The notes under the pieces are model-generated. The model ran no database searches. It worked only from the letters and a program-made list of their open reading frames with translations, and had not been told where the DNA came from. DNA of 64,000 nt, taken from positions 372,001 through 436,000 of the forward strand of contig NC_082596.1 in the NCBI RefSeq assembly GCF_030936135.1, read 5' to 3'. The stretch is from Gavia stellata (lineage: Eukaryota > Chordata > Aves > Gaviiformes > Gaviidae). Position numbers and translations under genes: made by a program. Within the stretch, counting starts at the first letter, position 1, and each line of letters opens with the position of its first letter. Below are positions 1 through 12,100 of the stretch, piece after piece.

Positions 1-51
1 CTGCAGCGGGGCGGCCACGGGGCGCCTGAGCTCACCCCTGCCTTTCCCCAG

Positions 52-135
52 AAACTCCTGGAAGAGTGCGACCGCAATAAGGAGAAGGTGGAGGAGTGCC
101 AGCGCTACGCCAAGCAGTACATTGATGCCATCAAG
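52..135 (+). CDS. PLEC: PLEC exon at the end of the plakin domain
   Basis: An 84-bp phase-0 exon after a pyrimidine tract and CAG (acceptor at 50-51), ending at a GTGTGC donor. It encodes 28 residues beginning KLLEECDRNKEKVEECQRYA and ending QYIDAIK. In plectin this segment leads out of the plakin domain toward the rod. It is too short and too internal to stand as its own gene. Confidence 0.93.
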
Positions 136-3100
136 GTGTGCCCGATGGCCGTGCCAGCCCGCTCCAGGCTGGCCTCCCTGGGGGTGCCGGGGCAGACGTG
201 TGGCTGGGGAGGGGCGGCCCGGTGCCTGGCGGCCCCGAAGGGCCTGGGGGGCTTGCCGGGGATGCTGGCCAGCGTGCTGAGGACCCCTCTCCCCGGCAGG
301 ATTATGAGCTGCAGCTGGTGAGCTTCAAGGCGCAGGTGGAGCCAATGGCCTCTCCGGCCAAAAAGCCCAAAGTACAGTCTGCATCCGACAGCATCATCCA
401 GGAGGTGAGGGGGGGCCCCTCCGCGCGCAGGCCTGGGGCGCCCCACGGGTCCTGGCATGCGGCTGAGCCCGGGCAGCTCCTTCCCCAGGAGCGGAAGGCT
501 GCAGGCCTTTGCCGAAGGGGTGGGCACGGGGGGCTGGGGTGCAGGCTTGCCTCCGTCCGGCCCTGCCGCCGCTGGGCTGTGGGGCAGCTGGGCAGGGGGG
601 TGCCATGGGCCCGCACCGCCCCGCTGACCCCTGCCGTCTGCCACAGTACGTGGACTTGCGGACGCGGTACAGCGAGCTGACCACACTCACGAGCCAGTAC
701 ATCAAGTTCATCACGGAGACGCTGCGGCGGCTGGAGGAGGAGGAGGTAGGGGAGCGGCGTGCGGGCACGTGGGGTGGCATGACTCCGACTGCATTGTCTC
801 TCCTGCATAACAACGGGGAACATGGTTCATGATGACTGCCGGCCCCCCATCACTAACGCTGGCCCACGGCCTCTAACCCCGCTCTGATCTGGGCTCCTGG
901 GACCGAAGCTGCTGGCTCTGGGTGCAGCGGGTCTCCGAGCTGAGAGGGCCGGCCGGGGCGGCGTGCAGAGCCGGCTCCGGGCACCGCCGGGCTCTGGTGT
1001 GACTGGTGGTAGGAGGCACTTCCCAGATACACGTAGCGCAGTCAGCATCTGCCTTCCGCATGAACGCTGTGCTCGGGCGCCGCGGGACCGGAGCCCTCGG
1101 GTGTTCTGTCTTGGTAACCTTTCTAACTCTTGGTTTCTGCCCTTGGAAGTCGAGCCGCTTTGCCAGTGCTTTGTCTTGGGGGATGTTTGTGTTGGTGGGG
1201 ATCTAATGGAGGGTAAAAAACCAGGATGACTCTGGCACCCCTGCACCAGGTACTCACTCCGCGCATGTCCCCCTCCCCACGGCACCCCTCCGCCTCACCT
1301 CATGGCTGCCAGCAGCGTGCGCGCCCCTCCTGCCCGCTGCACCCCCGCCCTCCGGAGAGCCACTCACCCCCGCGCTCCTTGCCCTCCTCTGCCTTTGCCT
1401 CTGCTCCCGGGCCCTCGCTGCACCCCTTGGGGTGGTGCGAGGGGACCCACCCCACGGCACGGGGGTCCGGCTCACCCGCATGTGTGCTGCCCAAGCCCGG
1501 GCCCTGCACGGAGCGCGCGCCTGCCTCGCTCACGGTGCATGCGGCACGAGCGCTCTGCGGCACGGCCCCGAGCCACGCGCAAGCAGACAACTGGCTGGCC
1601 GGGTTGCCTGGAGTGGGCCAGTGAGGGGGGGTTCGGACCAGCTGGGGCAGCATGGGCCAGAGCTTGGATTGCTTTCCACGTCGTTGAGGCTTTCCCGGCG
1701 GGGAAAGCTCTGCTGGCACCTCCCTCGGCACCCACTCCCCTCTGTCCTGCTCGCCCCGGTGCTCTGGCTGGGTCTCTCATTCCCCCAAGGTGGTGGCTCT
1801 CCGCGCCGGCCCCTCTCGCACGGGGAGCCCCGGCGAGAGCGGGAGGAGGCTCCCCTCTGCGGGGGGCTGGGGCAGGGCTCTCCCCGGAGGACAGTGGGCA
1901 CGGTGGTGGTGTGCAAGCTGCTCGCATCCGTCTCCATCGCCTCTGGCTTTGCTCGCGCTCCATTCCTTCTCCGTGGTACGTGGGCCATCCCGCTTCCTGC
2001 GCTGCTGTCTCGGTCCTGTCGCCCACGCTGTGCTAAGCGACACACGGTAGTCGTGTGTCCCCTGTCTGCCATACGTCTTCTGGAAGCTGGCGTCACCGCC
2101 TCCAGCTCGTGGGGAGGCCCAGGGAGCCGAAGCCATTCCATGCGCATCCTCCACCCCTCCGCCCCGGACCGTCCCGTCTCTTGGTGGTGCGTGGTTGTGG
2201 CTGGCGTTGACGCCGCGGCTTGGTCGCATCCCTTGTGATTTCTCTCTCTCTCCCCTCTCTGTTTTCTCTGCACCCTCTTTCCCCTCCAGAAAGCCGCCGA
2301 GAAGCTGAAGGAGGAGGAGAGGAAGCGGCTGGCGGAGGTGGAGGCCCAGCTGGAGAAGCAGCGGCAGCTGGCCGAGGCCCACGCCAAAGCCAAGGCGCAG
2401 GCGGAGGCGGAGGCGCGGGAGCTGCAGCTCCGCATGCAGGAGGAGGTCACCCGGCGGGAGGTGGTGGCCGTGGATGCCGAGCAGCAGAAGCAGAACATCC
2501 AGCAGGAGCTGATGCAGCTGCGGCAGAACTCCGACCACCAGATCAAGTCCAAGGTCAAGCTGATCGAGGAGGCTGAGTACAACCGCAAGAAGGTGGAGGA
2601 GGAGATCCGCCTCATCCGCCTCCAGCTGGAGACCACCGAGAAGCAGCGGGCGGGCGCCGAGACGGAGCTGCAGGAGCTGCGGGCACGCGCCGAAGATGCC
2701 GAGCGGCAGAAGAGGCAGGCGCAGGAGGAGGCCGAGCGCCTGCGCCGGCAGGTGAAGGAGGAGAGCCAGAAGAAGCGGGAGGCGGAGGAGGAGCTGAAGC
2801 GCAAGGTGCAGGCCGAGCGGGATGCGGCGCGGGAGAAGCAGAAGGCGGTGGCCGACCTGGAGAAGCTGCGGCTGCAGGCGGAGGAGGCCGAGCGGCGGAT
2901 GCGGCAAGCGGAGGCCGAGAAGGAGCGGCAGATCCAGGTGGCCCAGGAGGTGGCCCAGCGGAGCGCAGAGGCCGAGCTGCAGAGCAAGCGGCTGTCCTTC
3001 GCCGAGAAGACGGCGCAGCTGGAGCTGTCGCTGCAGCAGGAGCACATCACGGTGGCCCACCTGCAGGAGGAGGCCGAGCGGCTGAAGAAGCAGCAGCTGG

Positions 3101-6100
3101 AGGCCGAGCAGTTGCGGGAGGAGGCCGAGAAGGAGCTGGAGCACTGGCGGCAGAAGGCCAACGAGGCGCTGCGGCTGCGGCTGCAGGCGGAGGAGGTGGC
3201 CCACAAGAAGGCGCTGGCGCAGGAGGAGGCAGAGAAGCAGAAGGAGGACGCAGAGCGGGAGGCCCGCAAGCGCGCCAAGGCGGAGGAGTCGGCCCTGCGG
3301 CAGAAGGAGCTGGCGGAGGAGGAGCTGGAGAAGCAGCGGGAGCTGGCGGAGGGCACGGCCCAGCAGAAGCTGGCGGCGGAGCAGGAGCTGATCCGGCTGA
3401 AGGCGGAGATGGAGAACAGGGAGCAGCAGCGCTTGCTCCTGGAGGAGGAGCTCTTCCGGCTGAAGAAGGAGGTGAGCGAGGCCATCCAGAAGAGGAAGGA
3501 GGTAGAGGACGAGCTGGCCAAGCTGCGGGCCGAGATGGAGATCCTTCTGGAGAGCAAGGCCAAGACGGAGGAGGAGTCGCGCTCCACCAGCGAGAAGTCC
3601 AAGCAGCGGCTGGAGGCTGAGGCCAGCAAGCTGCGGGAGCTGGCCGAGGAGGCCGCCCGGCTGCGGGCCCTCTCCGAGGAGGCCAAGAGGCAGCGGCAGC
3701 TGGCGGAGGACGAGGCCAGCCGGCAGCGGGCCGAGGCCGAGCGCATCCTGAAGGAGAAGCTGGCGGCCATCAACGAGGCCTCACGGCTGAAGGCGGAGGC
3801 GGAGATCACCCTAAAGGAGAAGGAGGCGGAAAACGAGCGGCTGCGGCGGCTGGCGGAGGACGAGGCCTACCAGCGCAAGCTGCTGGAGGAGCAGGCCGCC
3901 CAGCACAAGCAGGACATCGAGGAGAAGATCGCCCTGCTGAAGCGCTCCTCGGAGAGCGAGCTGGAGCGGCAGAAGGGCCTGGTGGAGGACACGCTGCGGC
4001 AGCGGCGCCAGGTGGAGGAGGAGATCCGTGCCCTGAAGGCCAGCTTCGAGAAGGCCTCGGCGGGCAAGACCGACCTGGAGCGGGAGCTGAGCCGCATCCG
4101 TGGGGAGGCAGAGGAGGTGCAGCGCAGCCGGGAGCAGGCCGAGCGGGAGGCTGAGCGGCAGCGGGCGCTGGCGCTGGAGGAGGAGGGCCGCCGGCGGGAG
4201 GCTGAGGAGAAGGTGCAGGCCATCCTGGCGGCCGAGGAGGAGGCCGGGCGGCAGCGGCGGCTGGCCCTGGAGGAGGTGGAGCGGCTGAAGGCCATGGTGG
4301 AGGAGGCCAGGCGGCAGAAGGAGCTGGCGGAGAAGGAGTCGGAGCGGCAGATCCAGCTGGCGCGGGAGGCGGCGCAGAAGCGGATCGCGGCGGAGGAGAA
4401 GGCCCACCTGGCCGCCGTGCAGCAGAAGGAGCAGGAGCTGCTGCAGACGCGGCAGCAGGAACAGAGCCTGCTGGACCGGCTGCGGGAGGAGGCCGAGCGG
4501 GCCAGGCGGGCGGCAGAGGAGGCCGAGTTCGCCCGCAGCAAGGCCGAGCAGGACGCCAGCCTCTCCCGGCAGCGGGTGGAGGAGGCCGAGCGGCTGAAGC
4601 AGCGGGCGGAGGAGGAGGCGCAGGCCAAGGCGCAGGCGCAGGCGGACGCGGAGAAGCTGCGGAAGGAGGCCGAGCTGGAGGCGGCAAAGCGGGCACAGGC
4701 GGAGCAGGCGGCTCTGCGGCAGAAGCAGCTGGCGGACGCTGAGATGGAGAAGCACAAGAAGTTTGCTGAGCAGACGCTGCGGCAGAAGGCGCAGGTGGAG
4801 CAGGAACTGACCAAGGTCAAGCTGCAGCTGGATGAGACAGACCACCAGAAGGGCATTCTGGATGAGGAGCTGCAGCGGCTGAAGGAGGAGGTGACGGACG
4901 CCGTCCGGCAGAAGACTCAGGTGGAGGAGGAGCTCTTCAAGGTCCGGGTGCAGATGGAGGAGCTGGCGAAGCTGAAGAGCCGGATCGAGGAGGAGAACAA
5001 GGCGCTGATCCTCAAGGACAAGGACAACACGCAGAAGTTCCTGGCGGAGGAGGCCGAGAAGATGAAGCAGGTGGCAGAGGAGGTCGCCCGGCTCAGCGTG
5101 GAGGCCCAGGAGGCCGCCCGCATGCGGAAGCTGGCCGAGGATGACCTGGCGCAGCAGCGGGCGCTGGCAGAGAAGATGCTCAAGGAGAAGATGCAGGCGG
5201 TGCAGGAGGCCACGCGGCTGAAGGCCGAGGCAGAGATGCTGCAGAAGCAGAAGGACCTGGCGCAGGAGCACGCCAAGCGGCTGCAGGAGGACAAGGAGCA
5301 GATGCAGCAGCGCCTGGCTGAGGAGACCGAGGGTTTCCAGAAAACCCTGGAGGCTGAGCGCCGGCGGCAGCTGGAGATCACGGCCGAGGCCGAGCGCCTC
5401 AAGCTGCACGTGGCGGAGATGAGCATGGCCCAGGCCAAGGCTGAGGAGGAAGCCAAGCGGTTCAAGAAGCAGGCAGAGGAGATCAGCGAGAGGCTGCACG
5501 AGACGGAGCTGGCCACGCAGGAGAAGATGACGCTGGTTCACACTCTGGAGATCCAACGGCACCAGAGCGACCAGGATGCAGACAAGCTGCGGAGGGCCAT
5601 CGCCGACCTGGAGCAGGAGAAGGAGAAGCTGAAGCAGGAGGCAGCATTGCTGCAGCAGAAGGCGGAGGAGGTACTGGGCTACGGGTCCCCCTTAGCGGTG
5701 GTGGTATGCAGGGAGGCCTTCCCTCTCCCCAGGCGCCCCACGCCGTGTCCCAGGACAGTAGGTGCGCGGCGGCTGGCCAGGCTCTGGGAGCTGTGCTGTC
5801 CGTTCCCTGAGGACCATCACTGCAGCCTGCACCCGGCGGGTGTGGGCACGGGGCTGGCTGCTGGCACCGTCCGGGAGGTGAAGGCGTCACTGAGCCTCCC
5901 ACCCCAGCATCTGTCCCCCCTGCCAGGTGTCACGGCGAGCGGCTGCTTGTGGGGCAGGACCCCCACGTGCGCAGAGCCAGCATCAGGAGTAGCGAGGCAA
6001 ACCCAGCAGGGAGGTGTCGGAGCAGGACCTCCCACCCCCTGCCCTCTCCTGCTGCGGGCAGCTCCTTCTGTGGAGGGGCAATCCCCACCACCTGTGCCGG

Positions 6101-9100
6101 CTTTTCGGCCCCGTGGCGCATCCTGCCTTATTCCTCTCCGCAGACAAGAGCCGTCCCCGGTGCCGTGCGGAGAATCCCTGACACCCGCAGAAAAGCTTGT
6201 GTCTTTTCCCTGCTCATTCCGCCCACGTGTTGTTTGCTGTGGCTCCCTAACCCCAGCTCTGCTCCCTTAACTCTTAACCGGCGTAGCAGCGTGGTTGGGT
6301 GACTCTGCACCCCTACCAGCCGGGTGCCACCCCTGTCCTCCCGCCCCAGCCCGCCCCCGCTGCCCCATGGGTGCTGCTGCCCTCCTGGGCGGACAGTGCC
6401 ATCTGACCGTGCTGTCTGTCCTCTCTCCCACCCCAGATGCAGGTGGCTCAGCAGGCGCAGCTCCGCCAGGAGACACAGCTCCTGCAGCAGACCTTCCTGA
6501 CGGAGAAGGACGCCCTGCTGCAGAAGGAGAAGTTCATCGAGGAGGAGAAAACAAAGCTGGAGAAGCTCTTCAAAGACGAGGTGAACAAAGCCCAGAACCT
6601 GAAGGCAGAGCAGGAGCGGCAGCAGAAGGAGATGGAGCAGGAGAAGCAGCAGCTGAAAGCCATGCTGGACGAAGCCAAGAAGCATCAGCAAGAAGCAGAG
6701 GAAAACGTCCGGCACAAGCAGGAGGAGCTGCAGCAGCTGGAGAGACAGCGGCAGCAGCAGGAGAAACTCCTGGAAGAGGAGAACAAGAAGCTCAGGGAGA
6801 GACTTGAGCAGATGCAGGAAGAGTACAAGGCCGCCCTGGCACAGACACGAGAGATCATGATCCAGACGGACGACCTGCCCGAGGAGACTACGGTTACGAT
6901 GACGCAGCTGCCAGATATCAAAGCTGTGCCCAATGGCAGAGACGCGGTGGATGGCTTAGCGCAGAATGGGGAGCCGGAGTTTGCATTTGATGGCATCCGT
7001 CAGAAGGTATCTGCAGAGAAGCTGGCTGATGCTGGCATTTTGAGCAAGGAGAACTTGGACAAGTTGGTGAAGGGTGTTGTGAGTGTTAGCGAGCTCTCGC
7101 AGAGGGAAGACGTCAAGAAGTACCTGCAGGGCAAGAGCAGCATCGCCGGTTTGTTAATCAAACCCAGTAATCAAAAGATGAGCATCTATGAAGCCATGAA
7201 GAAGAAGCTGCTCAGCCCAGGCACCGCGCTGGTCCTCCTGGAAGCGCAGGCTGCCTCTGGCTTCATAATTGACCCTGTGAGAAACGCGAGGCTCTCGGTG
7301 AATGAGGCGGTGAGAGAGGGAGTGATTGGGCCAGAACTGCACAATAAGATGCTGTCTGCTGAACGGGCAGTAACCGGCTACAAGGATCCTTACACGGGCG
7401 ACAAGATCTCCCTCTTCCAGGCCATGACGAAGGAGCTCATCGTCAGGGAGCACGGCATCCGCCTGCTCGAGGCCCAGATCGCCACCGGCGGCATCATCGA
7501 TCCCGTCAACAGCCACCGCCTGCCTGTAGAAGTTGCCTACAAGCGTGGCTACTTTGACCAGGAGATGAACCAGATCCTCTCTGACCCCACCGACGACACC
7601 AAGGGCTTCTTCGACCCCAACACACAGGAGAACCTCACCTACCTGCAGCTCATGGAGCGGTGCGTGACTGACCCGGACACAGGGCTGTGCCTCCTGCCAC
7701 TCACTGACCAGGCGGCCAAAGCAAGAGAGATGGTCTACACCGACAAAGAAGCTAAGGATGTCTTTAAGAAGGCCACAGTGACGGCACCATTTGGCAAGTT
7801 CCAAGGGAAGACGGTGACCATCTGGGAGATCATCAACTCTGAATATTTCACTGAGGACCAAAGGCGGGACCTGATCCAGCAGTACAGGACTGGCAAGATC
7901 ACGGTGGAGAAGATCATTAAGATCATCATCACGGTTGTGGAGGAAAGCGAGAAAAAGAGACAGATGTGCTTCGAGGGCCTCCGGGCCCCCGTGCCTGCTG
8001 CTGAGCTGCTGGAAAGCAAAATCATCGACAAGGACCTCTACAACCAACTACACCAGGGCAAGAAGTCTGTGAAGGACGTGACGGAGATGGAGTCTGTGCG
8101 GCAGTACCTGAAGGGCACGGATGCCATTGCCGGCGTCCTAGTGGAGTCGACCGGCCAGAAGCTCACCTTCTACGACGCCCTGAAGAGAAACCTGCTGAAG
8201 CCAGAGATTGCCTTGTCCCTGCTGGAAGCACAGGCTGCCACTGGCTACATCATTGACCCCGTGAGGAACAAGCTGTTCTCTGTTGACGAGGCAGTGAAGG
8301 CTGAGGTGGTCGGGCCCGAGTTTCACGAGAAGCTGCTGTCCGCAGAGAAGGCGGTGACTGGCTACAAGGATCCATATACGGGCCAGACAGTTTCCCTCTT
8401 CCAAGCGCTCAAGAAGGGCCTCATCCCCAGCGATACAGGGGTCCGTCTGCTGGATGTCCAGCTCGCCACTGGAGGCATCATCGATCCTGTGAACAGCCAC
8501 CGGCTCCCACTCGAGGTCGCCTACAAGCGGGGCTACTTCAACCCAGAGATAAATGAGGCTCTGGCTGATCTTCAAGATGATGCCAAGGCTTTCTATTGTC
8601 CGAACACCCAAGAGCACCTCACCTACGCCCAGTTGCAGAAGAATTGCCACCGTGACAAGCAGACTGGCTTCTGCCTGCTGCCTCTGTCAGACAAAGCCAT
8701 CCAGTCGCAGCAGGAGGAGGTCTACACAGACAGCCAGGCGAAGGAGTGCTTTGACAAGGCGACCGTAGAGGTCCCGGTGGGCAGCATGAAGGGCCAGACA
8801 ATGACCATCTGGGAGCTGATCCACTCCGAGTACTTCACGGAGGAGCACAGGCGGGAGCTCCTCCGACAGTACAAGACTGGCAAGGTGACCATCGAGAAGA
8901 TCATCAAGATCGTGATCACCATTATTGAGGAGGCAGAGACCAAAAAGAAAGAGAAGCTGACGTTCAGCGGTCTCCGGGCACCTGTACCCGCCAGCGAGCT
9001 GGTGGAGTCCCGCATCATCAGCAAAGCCCAGTACGAGCAGCTGAAGGAAGGCAAGAAATCGGTGAAGGACCTCTCCGAGACAGATGCAGTGAGGAGATTC

Positions 9101-12100
9101 CTGCATGGCAACGACTGCATTGCTGGCGTCTACGTGGAGGCGACCAAGGAGAAGCTGAACATCTACGAGGCCATGAAGAGGAACCTGCTGAGGCCCAGCA
9201 CCGCCGTGGTCCTCCTGGAGGCCCAGGCAGCGACTGGGTTCTTGATCGACCCTGTGAAGAACCGGAAACTGTATGTCAACGAGGCTGTGAAGGCTGGTGT
9301 CGTCGGGCCTGAACTGCACGAGAAGCTGCTGTCTGCCGAGAAGGCTGTCACTGGTTACAAGGACCCCTACTCGGGCAACACCATCTCCCTCTTCCAGGCC
9401 ATGAAGAAAGGACTCATTGTCAAGGAGCACGGCATCCGCCTGCTTGAGGCCCAGATCGCCACCGGCGGCATCATCGACCCCGTCAACAGCCACCGCCTTC
9501 CCTTGGAGGTGGCCTACAAGCGGGGATACTTCGACGAGGAGATGAACCGGACCCTCTCCGACCCCACCGACGACACCAAGGGCTTCTTCGACCCCAACAC
9601 CCACGAGAACCTCACCTACACGCAGCTGAAGGAGAAGTGCATCGAGGATCCCGAGACGGGCCTGTACCTGCTGCCTCTGCGGGAGCCTGAGAAGCCTGCA
9701 GTGGTGGAGACCACCCAGGTGTACACGGAGGCAGAGACGCGGAAGGTGTTTGAGGAGACACAGGTGAACATCCCCGTGGGCAGCAGGGCGGGCTCCTCCA
9801 TGTCGCTGTGGGAGATCATGCACTCGGACCTGCTGCCCGAGGAGCAACGGAAGCAGCTCATGGAAGAGTTCCAGTCGGGCCGTGTGTCCAAGGAGCGCAT
9901 GATCATCATCATCATTGAGATCATTGAGAAGACTGAGATCATTAGGCAGCAGAATCTCACGTCCTATGACTACGTCCGGCGCCGCATCACGGCCGAGGAC
10001 CTCTACGAGGCCAAGATCATCTCTGTAGACATCTACAACCTGCTGAAGCAGGGCTCCAAAACCTTCCGGGAGCTCCTGGACGTGGAAACTGTCTGGAAGT
10101 ACCTCTATGGGTCGGGCTGTGTGGCCGGCATCTACATCCCCTCTTCCAAGCAGAAGCTCAGTATCTACCAGGCACTGAAGAAGGGGCTGATCAACTCTGA
10201 AGTGGCCCGCTCCCTCCTGGAGGCCCAGGCTGCCACCGGTTTCATGATCGACCCCACAAAGAATGAGATGCTGACTGTCGATGAAGCAGTCAGGAAAGGC
10301 GTGGTGGGGCCTGAAATCCACGACCGGCTCCTGTCCGCAGAGAGGGCCGTGACCGGTTACAGAGACCCATACAGTGAACAGAAGATTTCCATCTTCCAGG
10401 CCATGAAGAAAGACCTCATTCCCAGTGAAGAGGCCCTCAAGCTCCTGGATGCCCAAATCGCCACCGGTGGCATCATCGACCCGCACCTGGGCTTCCATCT
10501 GCCCCTGGAGGTGGCCTACCAGCGGGGCTTCATCAACAAGGACACGTACGACATGCTCTCCGAGCCCAGCGAGGTGCGAAGCTACGTGGATCCGTCCACG
10601 GAGGAGAAGCTCAGCTACACGCAGCTCCTGAAGCGGTGCCGGAAGGACGAGAACAGCGGGCTCCTCCTGCTCCCACTCTGCGACACGAGGAAGCTCACCT
10701 TCCGGGGACTGCGGAAGCAGATCACCGTGGAGGAGCTGGTCCGTTCGCAAGTGATGGACGAAGCCACTGCCCAGCGCCTCCAGGAGGGCCTCACCTCCAT
10801 CGAGGAGGTCTCCAAGAACCTGAAGAAGTTCCTGGAGGGCACCAGCTGCATTGCTGGCGTCTTTGTGGACTCCACAAAGGAGCGGCTGTCTGTGTACCAG
10901 GCCATGAAGAAGGGCATCATCAGGCCAGGCACCGCGTTCGAGCTCCTGGAGGCGCAGGCAGCCACGGGGTACGTGATTGACCCCATCAAGGGCCTCAAGC
11001 TGACAGTGGAGGAAGCTGTGCGGATGGGCATTGTGGGCCCCGAGTTCAAGGACAAGCTGCTCTCTGCTGAGAGGGCGGTCACCGGCTACCGGGATCCCTA
11101 CTCCGGAAAGCTCATCTCCCTCTTCCAGGCCATGAAGAAGGGTCTGATCCTGAAGGACCACGGGATCCGCTTGCTCGAGGCCCAGATTGCAACAGGAGGC
11201 ATAATCGATCCCGAGGAGAGCCACCGCCTCCCTGTGGAAATGGCCTACAAGAGGGGCCTCTTCGACGAGGAGATGAATGAGATCCTGCTGGATCCTAGCG
11301 ATGACACCAAGGGCTTCTTCGACCCGAACACGGAGGAGAACCTAACCTACCTGCAGCTCATGGAGCGGTGCATCACTGACCCAGAGACTGGCCTCTGCCT
11401 CCTGCCCCTGAAGGAGAAGAAGCGGGAGAGGAAGACCTCCTCCAAGTCCTCCGTCCGCAAGCGCAGGGTGGTGATCGTCGACCCAGAGACAGGCAAGGAG
11501 ATGTCTGTGTACGAAGCCTATCGCAAGGGCCTCATCGACCACCAGACCTACTTGGAGCTGTCGGAGCAGGAGTGTGAGTGGGAGGAGATCACCACCTCCT
11601 CCTCTGACGGTGTGGTGAAGTCAATGATCATCGACAGGCGCTCAGGCCGCCAGTACGACATCGACGATGCCATCAGCAAGGGCCTGATTGACCAGTCGGC
11701 CCTGGACCAGTACCGCTCGGGCACCCTCTCCATCACCGAGTTTGCAGACATGCTCTCCGGCAACATGAGTGGCTTCCGGTCACGGTCATCCTCCGTGGGA
11801 TCCTCCTCCTCCTACACCGTCAGCCCGGCCCCCACACGAACGCAGATATCCATGTGGAGCGACCCGACCGAGGAGACCGGGCCGGTGGCGGGCATCCTGG
11901 ACACGGACACTCTGGAGAAGGTGTCCATCACAGAGGCGATGCGCCGCAACCTCGTGGATAACATCACGGGGCAGAGGCTGCTGGAAGCCCAGGCCTGCAC
12001 CGGGGGCATCATCGACCCCAACACCGGGGATAAGTGCTCCGTCGCTGACGCGGTGAACAAGGGCCTGGTCGACAAAATCATGGTGGACCGCATCAACCTG

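Noticed and set aside
1530-3809. 759-codon open frame on the minus strand
   Set aside because: Antisense to the PLEC rod exon; Ser/Arg-rich translation is the mirror of GAG/CTG/CGG codons. The upstream half covers an intron with no domains.
5671-6270. Continuation of the PLEC rod frame into the intron
   Set aside because: Heptad pattern stops exactly at the GTACTG donor, and the downstream exon has a perfect acceptor in phase; the openness is due to high GC. A retained-intron isoform is possible but unsupported.
8687-11224. 845-codon open frame on the minus strand
   Set aside because: Exact antisense shadow of the PRD exon of PLEC with strong G/C third positions; no recognisable domain.
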